Position numbers and translations under genes: made by a program. Source: an uncultured Bryobacterales bacterium (GTDB taxonomy: Bacteria > Acidobacteriota > Terriglobia > Bryobacterales > UBA6623). Taken from it: a stretch of 64,000 nucleotides of DNA. Under the pieces are notes generated by a model that was not told the origin of the DNA, searched no databases, and was given only the letters and a program-made list of their open reading frames with translations. Of this stretch, positions 8,029-17,740 are shown piece by piece. Within the stretch, counting starts at the first letter, position 1; every line of letters starts with the position of its first letter. The DNA lies in contig CATOTH010000008.1 in the NCBI GenBank assembly GCA_951813065.1, positions 1 through 64,000 of the forward strand, given 5' to 3'.

Positions 8029-9288
8029 ATGCTTGAAATGAGCCCAAAATCCTGTTTCGAGGGCGTAATGGTCCCCCTGCTGCTGCTCGGCGTGCTTGCG
8101 AACCATGGGTGCGAGTCATCCCCGACGCCGGATTCCACTGCTGTCGTGTTCGAAGGCGCTCGGCTGATCGTCGGAGACGGCAGCCCGCCCATCGAGAACG
8201 CCGCCTTCGTCGTCGACGGAGGTCGGTTTGACCAACTCGGCCCGACCGGCGAGGTTGAGGTGCCTAGAGGCGCGAATCGTGTGGACCTCACCGGGAGGAC
8301 GGTCATGCCCACCGTCATCGATACGCACGTTCACCTCAATCAGGAACGAGACGCCCTCATCGAAGACCTGCGTGCCAGAGCACGGTACGGGGTGAGCGCC
8401 GCGATGAGCCTTGGGCGAGATACGCGCGACCTGTCGATCCGCGAGGAAGAGATTTCCGGCGCGGCACGCTTTCGCTCGGCCGGCGTCGGAATAACATCGC
8501 CCGAGCCCGGGCGCTCGGAAATCCCCTACTGGGTCACCACCGAGGAGGAAGCCCGTCAGGCTGTGCAGGAACAGGCCGCAAGAAGAGTCGACATCATCAA
8601 GATCTGGGTCGACGACCGCAATGGGCAGTACAAGAAGCTCTCATCCGAGCTATACGGGGCAATCATTGACGAGGCTCACCAGCACGCTATTCGCGTCACG
8701 GCTCACATCTTTGCCCTAGAGGATGCTAAAGGCCTCCTGCGTGCCGGGGTCGACGCCTTCGCCCACGGCGTACGAGATACGGATGTCGACGAGGAGGTTA
8801 TCGAGCTGTTTAGGGATCGCGGCGACGTCGTGTTGGTGCCAAACCTCCCCAACCGCGGAGTGGCGACGGACATGAGCTGGCTGAGTGGCTTCCTTCCGCC
8901 CGACGAGTTGGAAGAGCTGCAAGCGGCGGCCGTTGACAACCCCGACGCGCAGGCCACCTTTGCAATTCAGGCGCGAAACCTGGCAAGACTGAACGCCGAG
9001 GGTGTCACCGTCGCGCTAGGGACCGACGGAAACACGCCTTGGGCACCGCACATCGAAATGGAAGACATGGTGGCTGCCGGCATGACGCCGGCCCAGGTCA
9101 TTGTGGCCGCGACTCGCAATTCAGCGGATTTGCTGCGCCTCGCGGACGCCGGGACCCTCGAAGTCGGAAAGCGCGCGGATTTTCTGGTGCTCGAGGCCAA
9201 TCCGCTAGAAGACATCACCAATTCGCGCCGAATCGTGAGCGTCTACTTGAAAGGCGAAGAAGTCGATCGCTCCGCTATGACTCAATGA
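8029..9288 (+). CDS. Secreted lipoprotein amidohydrolase (419 aa)
   Basis: Metal-dependent amidohydrolase of the imidazolonepropionase/prolidase-like type. A hydrophobic leader ends in LANHGC, a plausible lipobox, so it is probably anchored outside the inner membrane. Metal ligands are visible as DTHVHL (His about 100 and 102), a probable carboxylated Lys in DIIKIWVDD, His in VTAHIFAL, His in AFAHGVRD and Asp in ALGTDGN. The C-terminal GTLEVGKRADFLVL is the classic composite beta-sandwich of the superfamily. The ATG at 8029 was chosen for the purine-rich GAGGGAGGGAGAGG upstream. Substrate unknown. It converges on the molybdenum hydroxylase operon. Confidence 0.85.
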   Translation: MLEMSPKSCFEGVMVPLLLLGVLANHGCESSPTPDSTAVVFEGARLIVGDGSPPIENAAFVVDGGRFDQLGPTGEVEVPRGANRVDLTGRTVMPTVIDTHVHLNQERDALIEDLRARARYGVSAAMSLGRDTRDLSIREEEISGAARFRSAGVGITSPEPGRSEIPYWVTTEEEARQAVQEQAARRVDIIKIWVDDRNGQYKKLSSELYGAIIDEAHQHAIRVTAHIFALEDAKGLLRAGVDAFAHGVRDTDVDEEVIELFRDRGDVVLVPNLPNRGVATDMSWLSGFLPPDELEELQAAAVDNPDAQATFAIQARNLARLNAEGVTVALGTDGNTPWAPHIEMEDMVAAGMTPAQVIVAATRNSADLLRLADAGTLEVGKRADFLVLEANPLEDITNSRRIVSVYLKGEEVDRSAMTQ

Positions 9289-9298
9289 CGGGCCGACC

Positions 9299-9321
9299 CA
9301 CGAACCAGCGGATGGTTCGTG
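9299..9321 (+). terminator. Hairpin between convergent genes, possible terminator
   Basis: An 8-bp perfect stem (CACGAACC / GGTTCGTG) with a 7-nt loop lies 10 bp after the amidohydrolase stop and between two convergent genes. There is no T-run behind it, so intrinsic termination is only plausible. Confidence 0.4.
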
Positions 9322-9458
9322 AACAGTCCCTGACGGGCTAAAGGTGCACGTCTTCGAAGTTCCAGGCCAAGAGCGCATCCGACCGAATCGAGTGCGGCCC
9401 AGGAGGAACGAACCCCCTTCGATTCCCAACGCACTGAGGACAGCCAATTTGCGGAGTT

Positions 9459-11588
9459 TCAAGCCGCGTGCAAACGTAGTGGCAGGGAACGCATCCGCTG
9501 ACCCGTCGCGGCGAATACGGCGTTCGCCAAAGCTGGCGCCACGGCGATGATTGGAGTCTCGCCGGCACCGGCGGATTCGATGTCGGGCCGATCAAGCAAG
9601 ACCGTTTCCATGGGGGGGATGTCTCGGAAGCGCGGTACAGGGTATTGCGAGAACGAGCCGTTCAGCAGCTGCCCGCCTTCGAAACGGATCTCTTCACTCA
9701 TCGCTGCGCCCAGACCTTGGATGACGCAGCCTTCGACCTGGGCCTGCAGATTGCGTGGGTTGATGATTGCTCCGCACTCGAACGCCGAAACTAGCCGCTC
9801 AACCTCGATTCTCTCGCCCTCGTCGCGAACCTGCGCGCAGATGGCTATGTAGGAGCCTTTCTCGAATCCCGCGGCGATACCCGTCCCCCGATTCTGTCCA
9901 GCCGATTGGCCAGGTGACCAGCCGAATCGATCGGCCGCCGCCCGGAGGACGTTTGTCAGCCGCTCGTCGTTGTGATTTGCCAGCCGAAACTCGAGTGGAT
10001 CGAGGCCGGCAGCCCCGGCGAGTTCGTCCATGAACACCTCGCGAGCAAAGTTATTGCCAGTCGCCCCGATACCCCTGTAGGAGCCTTCGCGCAACGGCGA
10101 GTCGCACGGGAAATACTGCGTGCGGACATTCGGGACGGCATAGGGCGTCTCGATTCCCGCTGTGCCCGGGTTGTAGGCGGTGAAGTCCCAGGCGACGATT
10201 TTCTCGCCGCTGAGGCCGGCCCGAACCTCGAAAGCCGCCGCAGGTCGAAAGTAAGCCCAGGCGAACTCCTCCTCGCGAGTCCAGCACAGCGAGACCGGCT
10301 TGCCGGCTGCTTTGGCCAATCTTGCAGCCTCGATGGCAACTTCGCCCGTGTGCTTGCCGCCGAACCCGCCGCCAGTGTCGGGCACAATCACACGCGCCTG
10401 CTCGGCCGTCAGACGGAAAGCTTCCATCAGCTGCTCGCGAACACCGAACGGGCGCTGCGTGCCAGTCCAGACGGTGAGGTTGCGTTCATCCCATTCGGCG
10501 ACCGCAGCGCGTGGCTCCATTGGCGCGTGTTGGACAAAGGGAATCTCGTAGGAAGCCTTGAGCGTCTTGGCAGCGGCAAGCACGGAGTCGACATCGCCGT
10601 GCTCGCGACGGCGCGGGCCGCGACGTCCCCCGCCGCTGATTTGTGCACGTCCCTTTAGGTAGGCACCGAGACCCTCGCTGGATGGATGCGGAGCGATCCG
10701 CCATTTCGCGGACTTGCCAATCGCCTTCACAGCGTTCCGCGCTTCGTAGGACGTCTTCGCGGCGCAGCCGACGAATCCGCCGTCGCGAATAGCCACTGCG
10801 CCCAACTCCTCGCCGTGTGTGAGATCGACGCTTTCGAGCTGTGCGCCGTAAGACGGCGGTCGCAGCACCGCCCCGTAGAGCATGTTAGGGCGCACGATGT
10901 CCGAGGGATAGCGGTGAGCGCCCGTAACGATCTCGCGCGCCTTGGTCTTGAGCAGTGCCCGGCCCAAGATCGTCCAATCGTCGATCTCCGTTAACGGAAC
11001 TCCTTTGGGCGCGCTATCGTCGTCCGCTGAGGTCAGTCGCTTCGATCGTGCCAAGTCGGCATACGCGAGCCGTTTGTCCGCGTGGACGACGGCACCGGAT
11101 TCAACCCGCAATTGAGAAGCATTGAGGTTCCACGTCTCCGCCGCGGCCCGAACGAGCATTTCGCGAGCTGCTGCGCAGGTCCGCCGGACCACCGGCACGG
11201 TAGATGGCGTCGTCCGGCTACCCGCGGTCGAGCCGTCGTCCGGTGTTACCGCTGTATCAGCCAGCATCACCCGTAGCGCTTCAGGGGCGACGCGGAGTTC
11301 TTCGGCCGCCGCCTGAAGGATCTCGGTTCGCGAACCCTGCCCGACCTCGACCTTGCCCGTCAGGACGGTGATCGATCCGTCCTCGCCAAGATGCAGGCGC
11401 GTCGAGGGTGGAATCTCAGCGCCCGCGACGCCGGGGCTGAAGACAACCCTGCCGGCGGCCGTGACGAGCAGTCCGGCGCCCGCAATAGCGATCCACTGTC
11501 GGCGGTCCAGATCGAACCGGTACGCCGGGCTCTCGGAGAGCTCCTTGCGGTCGGGCTCGAACAGGTCTTCTCGGAATCGCTCAGGCAT
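9459..11588 (-). CDS. Molybdopterin-binding aldehyde/xanthine-type dehydrogenase large subunit (709 aa)
   Basis: Large subunit of a molybdenum hydroxylase, closest in layout to the isoquinoline 1-oxidoreductase beta-type subunits. An N-terminal RRQWIAIAGAGLLV segment resembles a TAT or membrane-anchor leader. The moco domains show GKVEVGQGSRTEI, AFRLTAEQARVIVPDTGGGFGGKHT and the late GAGETPII loop with the catalytic Glu. The start was placed at the internal ATG overlapping the small-subunit stop by 8 bp. With that gene it would hydroxylate a carbon next to a heteroatom or an aldehyde. The substrate cannot be read from the sequence, and no FAD subunit is encoded, as in the Ior type. Confidence 0.88.
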   Translation of the reverse strand: MPERFREDLFEPDRKELSESPAYRFDLDRRQWIAIAGAGLLVTAAGRVVFSPGVAGAEIPPSTRLHLGEDGSITVLTGKVEVGQGSRTEILQAAAEELRVAPEALRVMLADTAVTPDDGSTAGSRTTPSTVPVVRRTCAAAREMLVRAAAETWNLNASQLRVESGAVVHADKRLAYADLARSKRLTSADDDSAPKGVPLTEIDDWTILGRALLKTKAREIVTGAHRYPSDIVRPNMLYGAVLRPPSYGAQLESVDLTHGEELGAVAIRDGGFVGCAAKTSYEARNAVKAIGKSAKWRIAPHPSSEGLGAYLKGRAQISGGGRRGPRRREHGDVDSVLAAAKTLKASYEIPFVQHAPMEPRAAVAEWDERNLTVWTGTQRPFGVREQLMEAFRLTAEQARVIVPDTGGGFGGKHTGEVAIEAARLAKAAGKPVSLCWTREEEFAWAYFRPAAAFEVRAGLSGEKIVAWDFTAYNPGTAGIETPYAVPNVRTQYFPCDSPLREGSYRGIGATGNNFAREVFMDELAGAAGLDPLEFRLANHNDERLTNVLRAAADRFGWSPGQSAGQNRGTGIAAGFEKGSYIAICAQVRDEGERIEVERLVSAFECGAIINPRNLQAQVEGCVIQGLGAAMSEEIRFEGGQLLNGSFSQYPVPRFRDIPPMETVLLDRPDIESAGAGETPIIAVAPALANAVFAATGQRMRSLPLRLHAA

Positions 11589-12057
11589 CGCTTGCCTCCG
11601 AGCTGGCTGCGGCCAGTTCCACCGATGCCAAGATGTTGCGATAGCCACAACAGCGGCACAGGTGCGGGTTCATTGCGTCGAGGATTTCCGATCTACTCGG
11701 CTCTGGATTCCGTTTGAGAAGCGCCGTAGCCTCGACGATCATTCCGGCCGTGCAGTATCCGCATTGCGCCGCATCCGCGTCGATAAAGGCCTGCTGGACC
11801 TTTGTGAGTTGATCGTCTGAGGCGAGGCCCTCGATGGTTGTAACGCTCTTGCCGTCCACGTTCGAGATTGGCGTGAGGCAAGAAGCCCGGGGTTGGTCGT
11901 CGATCAATACCGTACAGGCGCGGCACTGGCCCTCGCCGCAGCCGTATTTCGTCCCGATGAGACCGAAGTCTTCACGCAGGACGTCCAGCAGCGGACGATC
12001 CGGCGGTGACTCCGTGGACAGTTCTTCGTGGTTCACGTTAACTGCGAATCGCGCCAT
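11581..12057 (-). CDS. [2Fe-2S] small subunit of molybdenum hydroxylase (158 aa)
   Basis: The N-terminal ferredoxin-type cluster site is YGCGEGQCRACTVLID, and the C-terminal four-helix cluster site is QCGYCTAGMI with HLCRCCGY. This is the standard two-cluster architecture of CoxS/IorA-like electron-transfer subunits. The start is the internal ATG giving MARFAVNVN; upstream codons in the open frame are not family-like. It is the first gene of a two-gene operon with the large subunit. Electrons probably pass to a membrane or periplasmic acceptor. Confidence 0.9.
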   Translation of the reverse strand: MARFAVNVNHEELSTESPPDRPLLDVLREDFGLIGTKYGCGEGQCRACTVLIDDQPRASCLTPISNVDGKSVTTIEGLASDDQLTKVQQAFIDADAAQCGYCTAGMIVEATALLKRNPEPSRSEILDAMNPHLCRCCGYRNILASVELAAASSEASDA

Positions 12058-12353
12058 TCCCTGTCCTTCTGTGCCGTAGGCACGGGGCTCATCATAGCTG
12101 GTAGGCAGTCGATGACCAAGTAGTCCCGACCCGTCGTTTCCGGGCTCGGGAGCCTCATGCAAGCGACCCCTCCAAGACGATACTGCCCCAAGGACAATTT
12201 CCTCAGGATCTTGGACAGCCCGTTGAACTGAGCCGGTATCGACAGACCACCAGTTCTGCGCAAAGGGCTGGCCAAATGTTTCGAAATCCGTATGACAAAC
12301 ACCGAGACTGCTCTAAGGTCGGGCACTCCGAATTCGCTAGACTCACAGCAGTT

Positions 12354-14078
12354 ATGTCCGATCGAATCTGGGCCGACTGGGCCGTGAGGGCTCTTCTCAC
12401 CGGCGCGGTGGTATCGGTTGGATGCATGCCGGATACCGACGAATCGAGGCCATCCTCGCCCAATATCATCCTAATCATGACCGATGACCAGGGATGGGCA
12501 CAGGTCGGTTTCCATGGCAACCCGTACATCCAGACGCCCACTCTCGATCGGATGGCGGCGGAGAGCACTGAGTTTACCCAGTTCTACGTCGAACCGAAAT
12601 GCGCCCCTACGCGCGCTGCGCTGCTAACAGGGCGCCACGGCTACCGTTCCGGCGTGGTGGATACCTACTTGGGCCGGACCCTTCTGGACCCGGCGGCCGT
12701 GACTCTCGCGGAACTGCTAGCCGAGGACGGCTATGCCACCGGCATCTTCGGCAAGTGGCATCTCGGCGATAACTACCCGCTCCGGCCCATGGACCAGGGG
12801 TTCCAGGAGACCCTTGTGCACCGGGGTGGCGGCTTGGGCCAGCCCGCAGGGCCTCCCGGGAACACCTACTGGGACCCCGTGCTTGAGCACAACGGCGAGT
12901 CCAAGAAGTACGTGGGCTACTGCACCGGGATTTTCACGGATCAGCTGATCGACTTCATCAGGGCCAATCGCGACCGGCCCTTCTTCGGTTTCCTGGCAAC
13001 GAACGTGCCACACGGTCCGTTCGACGTGGACGAGGAGTGGATCGAACCGTATCGCGAGATGGGCCTGCCTGAGCGGACAGCTAGGGTATACGGCATGATC
13101 GAGGAGTTCGACCACAACCTCGACCGCCTGCTGAAGGAATTGGACGAACTCGGGCTCACCGAGCGCACGATCGTAGTTTTCCTGACGGACAACGGACCTA
13201 CCCAGCAGACGTTCACTGCGGGGCTGAAGGAGCGCAAGGGCAGTGCCTACGATGGGGGCACGCGGGTTCCGTTCCTGTTCCGCTGGCCTGGACAGGTCGA
13301 GCCCGGAAGGCAGGTCGATCGGGTCGCGGCCCACATCGACGTTGTGCCGACTTTGCTGGAGGCGGCTGGGGTTGGAGCTCCCTCCCAGCCCTTTGACGGT
13401 GTGAGCCTCTGGCCCTTACTGTCGGGCGCGACTGCGCTGGAGGACTGGCCGGATCGCACGATCTACCTGCAGAACCACCGGGGCGACATCCCGCAACTGA
13501 ATCGCAACGCCTCGGCGCGTACCCAGCGCTGGAAGATCGTGCAGCCACTGGGCAAGGCGACGGACCCCATGCCGCCGGGGGCGGAGTTCGAACTCTACGA
13601 CATGTCCGTCGACCCGGGCGAAACGAACAATCTTGCGGCCGAACACCCGGAAATCGTCGAGAAGATGAGACGGGGTTACGAGGAGTGGTTCCGCGATGTC
13701 TCGTCACGCGGTTTCGAGCCCGCCCGGATCCACTTGGGCTCTTCCCGTGAACCCCGTACCACGCTCTCACGGTTCGACTGGCGGGGCGACTACGACGAAA
13801 GGGCCGGCGAGGACGCGCTCGGCTATTGGCCAGTCGTGATCGAGCAGCAGGGCGGCTACGACATCGTGTTGCGCTTCGCCGGGCCGCTGCCAGCCAAGGG
13901 CCGGGCCTGGGTGTCCGTAGGGGCCGTCACGGTGGAGCAGGAGGTGCCTGCGGGTAGCGCTTCGTGCGAGTTTCCAGGCATCGAGCTGGAAGCGGGTCCG
14001 GTGCATCTGGAGGGCTTGGTGGAATACGACGACCTAGTGCGGGGTGCATCTTTCGTCGATGTCGGTCTGGTCCACTGA
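12354..14078 (+). CDS. Sulfatase, lipoprotein (574 aa)
   Basis: Type I sulfatase. The formylglycine motif is KCAPTRAALLTGR (C-x-P-T-R), preceded by the metal-binding IILIMTDDQGW; GIFGKWHLG and the later FLTDNGPT complete the alkaline-phosphatase-like core. The leader ends in VVSVGC, a likely lipobox, so it is probably exported and lipid-anchored. After the core, an extra C-terminal region of about 120 residues (from about 440) has the all-beta look of arylsulfatase tails. Activity needs a formylglycine-generating enzyme or anaerobic maturase, neither of which is in the window. Substrate unknown. It is divergent from the molybdenum hydroxylase. Confidence 0.9.
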   Translation: MSDRIWADWAVRALLTGAVVSVGCMPDTDESRPSSPNIILIMTDDQGWAQVGFHGNPYIQTPTLDRMAAESTEFTQFYVEPKCAPTRAALLTGRHGYRSGVVDTYLGRTLLDPAAVTLAELLAEDGYATGIFGKWHLGDNYPLRPMDQGFQETLVHRGGGLGQPAGPPGNTYWDPVLEHNGESKKYVGYCTGIFTDQLIDFIRANRDRPFFGFLATNVPHGPFDVDEEWIEPYREMGLPERTARVYGMIEEFDHNLDRLLKELDELGLTERTIVVFLTDNGPTQQTFTAGLKERKGSAYDGGTRVPFLFRWPGQVEPGRQVDRVAAHIDVVPTLLEAAGVGAPSQPFDGVSLWPLLSGATALEDWPDRTIYLQNHRGDIPQLNRNASARTQRWKIVQPLGKATDPMPPGAEFELYDMSVDPGETNNLAAEHPEIVEKMRRGYEEWFRDVSSRGFEPARIHLGSSREPRTTLSRFDWRGDYDERAGEDALGYWPVVIEQQGGYDIVLRFAGPLPAKGRAWVSVGAVTVEQEVPAGSASCEFPGIELEAGPVHLEGLVEYDDLVRGASFVDVGLVH

Positions 14079-14270
14079 CTGGGACCGGGCCGGGGTGAGC
14101 CTCGGCCGCGCGGGATTCACTGGACTCATGGCCGGGCTGATGGCTTCTAGGGTGGCAACTGATCCGGAGGATCGAGGGGTGCTTCCGGGTCTCAGTGAGA
14201 ACCATCAAGATACTGATATTAAAATAGTTATATGATCTTGTCGCAAGCTGAGGTTTCCTGCATTTTCTCC

Positions 14271-14537
14271 ATGAAGAGCATAACTAAAGGCATAACCCCA
14301 CAGGGAAAACGAACTCCGAAACAGCCTTCCGCCACATTCGTCAAGACCGTGACGAGACCCGGACGCTACGGCGACGGACGCGGCAGCCACGGGCTCTCGC
14401 TGCTGGTCAAGCCGATGAAGCTCGGAGGGCATTCTCGGACCTGGAGCCAGCGGTCGCGCATCAATGGCAAGCCCATCAGCATCGGGCTCGGCTCGTTTCC
14501 GGTCGTCACGCTGGCTGAGGCCCGCAAGGCCGCCTGA
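14271..14537 (+). pseudogene. Truncated P4-type integrase, arm-binding domain only
   Basis: The 88 residues correspond to the N-terminal arm-type DNA-binding domain of tyrosine integrases of genomic islands (GLSLLVKPMKLGGHSRTWSQ, then RINGKPISIGLGSFPVVTLA and EARKAA). The frame stops exactly where the core-binding and catalytic domains should begin, and they are not found downstream. It is a relic of an integrated element. About 0.4 kb further on lies a tRNA T-arm-like fragment, the usual target of such integrases. Confidence 0.75.
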
Positions 14538-14974
14538 AGTGCCTGGGTTGTCGTGGACACCAACGGGAAGTGAGGGTAGCAGGTTCGGATCGACCAATTC
14601 CTCAGCGAGTGTGTTGAGCGGCACGATACGGCTCGGGCGGTGGTGCCGGTCCAGACACTGCTCCCTCAAGTCCGGAACGCACGGGTACTGTCACGTTGGC
14701 CGACGACATCCGATCCCCGGGATCACTGTAGCGAAGCCACCGCTTCAAGCAAGCCAGCCACGCCGTTCGGCAGTGCTATCGGCGTGGTATCCACCCTATG
14801 CCGTGAACTACTCTGCACAGCTCCAATCTGCCCCGATTTGATCCCTTCTACTGCCGGGGCGTCGCGACCGCAGTTGATCGAGAACAAGGGCGAGTTGCGT
14901 CCACTCAGAAGGTCTTGGTATGAGCGCGCCAGTGGGAATCGAACCAGTCCAGAAGTCCTAGTAGTCTATTGAGA
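14538..14974 (-). other. Gene-free stretch with a tRNA T-arm-like fragment
   Basis: I see no gene. On the minus strand around 14928-14950 the sequence GGACTGGTTCGATTCCC resembles a tRNA T loop and its flanks, but the T stem does not pair beyond two bases and no anticodon arm is nearby. It may be a degraded attachment site linked to the integrase stump just upstream. Confidence 0.4.
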
Positions 14975-16864
14975 ATGCCAAGTTTTTCCGATGTTCTCGA
15001 AATCCGGTCGGGAGTCCAGGACCGATACCCCGATGTTCTAACTCCCAAGGCTCTGGAGGTCATCGCCGAGCTGGCTCACTTCGACAGCGAACGCAAGGCT
15101 GTGATGCAGGCCAGACTCGATCGGCGCCACCGGCGCGCGGAGCAGGGGGAGAGGATTCAGTTTCTGGATCCCGAGTCCATCATCCCCCGGACACGCATCA
15201 AGGTTGCCGACGCAAGAGCAGGACGGTTTACGGGTTCGGCGATCCCAGACGACCTGAAATGCCAGTGGGTGCAAGGCACCGGCCCAGGCGCAAAGCCGCG
15301 ATCGCCGTTGGAGAGCAGCATCCGCAATGTTGCCTATGCTCTTCTGTCTGGGGCGGACGGATGGATGTTCGACGGTGAAGACGCCCTTGGCCAGATCGAG
15401 ACGATGTCGCTCGATAATCAGCGAAATCTTCGGATGGCGTTCTCAAAGGACCCGATCTTCTTGCAAGCGGCTGAGGGTGTCGCGGCACAGATGAACACTT
15501 GGGCGAAAGGCTTCTTTGGCAGGAAGACGATCTCGGACTGGCGGCAACAGCTCGACTTCACGACGAAGATCTTTCGGGCGCGCGGGCTGCACTTGGACGA
15601 TCGCCACGTCCGTAACGCCGACGGGAACGGTTTTTCCGCTTCGATCGTTGATGCCGCGCTCTACGTCGCGAACAACCACGCGGTGCTTGCGGATCAGGGC
15701 GCTAGCCTGGTCCTGTATTTGCCGAAGATCCAAACCGCTGAGGAAGCGGCGCTGTGGAACGACATCCTCAGCGGTGTCGAGGTCTGCTTGGGATTGGAAA
15801 ACGGGGCCATCAAGACGTATGTTCTCGTCGAACAGATTGAAGCTTCGTTTCAGTTGATGGAGATTCGCGCGGCCTTGGGGCTTCGATTTGTCGGCTTCAA
15901 CACCGGTCGCTGGGATTACATCAACAGCGTCGCTGACGCGATGGCGTGGGATCCCGAGTTCATCCACCCGAATATCGATGCAGTAGTGATGACATTTGGT
16001 TACATGCGCAACTACGAAGACCGCGTCCGGCGGTCGACCAACACGCCCGATGAGAAAGGCCGGTACGCGCTGTGGCAGGGCGGCATGGAGCCCAACATTC
16101 CGGTTGGGTCCGAAGCCGGCGTTTCTACGAGCATGGCGAAGGCGAGAGCGGGCGCCGAACGCGAACAGCGGGAGGGGGCCAGCGGGAAATGGGTGGCGCA
16201 CTGGAAGATGGTGCATATCATCCGCCCGGTCTGGGAGAAGGCGGGCGAAGCGAACCAGGCCGGTCGGCCGTTCCCGGCGCTGACCTACACCGATGCCGAC
16301 GCCGATGGGCTAACACTGCTCGAGCCGGCTCCACGGACGATTCGGGGGGCGAGGGACCTGATCAGCGTGGCGGCTCAGTATGGCAACGCTTTCGAACAGG
16401 GGTTCCAGGCGGCGGCGCTCAAGCCCGCGGATTTCTTTGGTAACGACGACGTGCTCTACCTGATGGAAGACATGGCAACGGGTGAGATCCGCTTGAGCAT
16501 CTTGTGGGAGTGGTTGCACAAGACAGCCACGCTCACTGCCGACGATCCCGAGACTGGTGCCAACGAAGGCGACCCGTTTACCGAAGAGCTGTTCACCAGG
16601 CTACTTGCGGAAGAGTACGCGAAGCTTCAGCAGGCCAACGATACCGACGTTCACGATGACTCGAAGCGGACGACGCTCCCGGTCGCGAAGGTGATCGTCG
16701 ATCAATACGTGAAGTGCGCCAAGAAGGCCCCGTGGATGGTCGACTTGCTCAACATCAACTTGACCGTCGAACGGGAAACGCTCGCCGACGAACGGACACA
16801 GGACTTCCTAAACCGATTCGCCAGCGACGGCGTGCGGATCACGAATAATTTGGATTTCGCCTGA
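14975..16864 (+). CDS. aceB: Malate synthase (629 aa)
   Basis: Condenses glyoxylate with acetyl-CoA to malate in the glyoxylate shunt; cytoplasmic. The TIM-barrel core is recognisable from LVLYLPKIQTAEEAALW, the KTYVLVEQIEASFQLMEIR stretch carrying the catalytic region, and LRFVGFNTGRWDYINSVAD. The protein is somewhat longer than the roughly 530-residue AceB enzymes, with a longer C-terminal helical part. The ATG at 14975 is preferred over the TTG six bases upstream. No isocitrate lyase is adjacent, so the other half of the shunt must lie elsewhere or the enzyme may serve another glyoxylate-producing route. Purine-demethylation or glycolate routes are possible given neighbouring oxidoreductases. 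Confidence 0.9.
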   Translation: MPSFSDVLEIRSGVQDRYPDVLTPKALEVIAELAHFDSERKAVMQARLDRRHRRAEQGERIQFLDPESIIPRTRIKVADARAGRFTGSAIPDDLKCQWVQGTGPGAKPRSPLESSIRNVAYALLSGADGWMFDGEDALGQIETMSLDNQRNLRMAFSKDPIFLQAAEGVAAQMNTWAKGFFGRKTISDWRQQLDFTTKIFRARGLHLDDRHVRNADGNGFSASIVDAALYVANNHAVLADQGASLVLYLPKIQTAEEAALWNDILSGVEVCLGLENGAIKTYVLVEQIEASFQLMEIRAALGLRFVGFNTGRWDYINSVADAMAWDPEFIHPNIDAVVMTFGYMRNYEDRVRRSTNTPDEKGRYALWQGGMEPNIPVGSEAGVSTSMAKARAGAEREQREGASGKWVAHWKMVHIIRPVWEKAGEANQAGRPFPALTYTDADADGLTLLEPAPRTIRGARDLISVAAQYGNAFEQGFQAAALKPADFFGNDDVLYLMEDMATGEIRLSILWEWLHKTATLTADDPETGANEGDPFTEELFTRLLAEEYAKLQQANDTDVHDDSKRTTLPVAKVIVDQYVKCAKKAPWMVDLLNINLTVERETLADERTQDFLNRFASDGVRITNNLDFA

Positions 16865-16970
16865 TTCTCGATCCTTCAGCGGTGTCCTAGCCAGCGGCCG
16901 TAGCGGCCTCCGTCTGAGATCTCGAAGGGCCCCTGCCCTTGCAGGCGATTGCTTTCGGCCCTTGCGGTCT

Positions 16971-17585
16971 TCATCGCGCGGGATGCTTCTTGGCTGCAAG
17001 CGCTGCCGCGGCCGCGAGCTTATGTTTGGCCTGCCAAGGCGCTCCGATTGATCGCCCCATCGCCACAAGCAAAGCGTTAATGTCCTCGCATCCGAGTACC
17101 GCTGCGGCGTCGCGAAACACGTGCTCGCGGTCGTACCAATGCACGGACCAGCCGCGCGCATCAGCTGCCGTGGCGATGGCCTCGCGATACATGACGGAGT
17201 CGGCGACGGTTTGCGCGTGATTGTCTTTGATCCGTTCCTCGGTTGTCGGCGGAAGCCTGGGGCAGACACGGATCGCGATTCTCGTAATGGGCATTGGCAC
17301 TGCTATGGCGAGCGCCTCAAGGCTCTCGCGCGCAGCGCGCACTGCGAACACCCGCACGCGCTCGACAAGCTCGACCGCCTCAGCGAGTGAAATCTCCCTT
17401 GCCCACGGGCTTCCCTGGTAACGACCCACCGCCCACGACCCTTCATGGTGATGCGGGTGAGTTGGCAGGTCGTCATCTGTCAGGTCGATGCTGCGGCGGT
17501 CAAGGAGTTTGCCATCAACTGCCACCGTAACGAGCACCGCCGAGTTGGCGTGCTCGGTAACGCCAACGGCCGCAGTTGGCTGCAT
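16971..17585 (-). CDS. Conserved-looking protein of unknown function (204 aa)
   Basis: I do not recognise an assigned function. The N-terminus (AAVGVTEHANSAVLVTVAVD) has alternating strands reminiscent of an RNase H-like or actin-like beta sheet start. It is followed by a His-rich THPHHHEGSWAVGRY patch, a segment PITRIAIRVCPRLPPTTEER, and RGWSVHWYDREHVFRDAA. The acidic residues spaced across these strands could be a nuclease-like site, but this is inference. The start was set at the second ATG because GAGAGGACC precedes it. It is unlinked to neighbours by overlap, and codon use matches the genome. Confidence 0.6.
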   Translation of the reverse strand: MQPTAAVGVTEHANSAVLVTVAVDGKLLDRRSIDLTDDDLPTHPHHHEGSWAVGRYQGSPWAREISLAEAVELVERVRVFAVRAARESLEALAIAVPMPITRIAIRVCPRLPPTTEERIKDNHAQTVADSVMYREAIATAADARGWSVHWYDREHVFRDAAAVLGCEDINALLVAMGRSIGAPWQAKHKLAAAAALAAKKHPAR

Positions 17586-17740
17586 TGGTCCTCTCGTCAT
17601 GCCTTCCTCTTAATTGGCCTTGTTATTGACGATTCGGTTAGAACGGCGAACAGCGGATTCGGTATGACTTCAAGCATCCACTGCGACTCGGACCCTCCGA
17701 ATTGTTGGCTCCACTACTGTGGTCAGCTGGCTCTTGATGC

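Noticed and set aside
14928..14950. A functional tRNA on the minus strand
   Set aside because: Only a T-loop-like sequence is present; the T stem pairs at two positions and no anticodon or acceptor stem can be formed.
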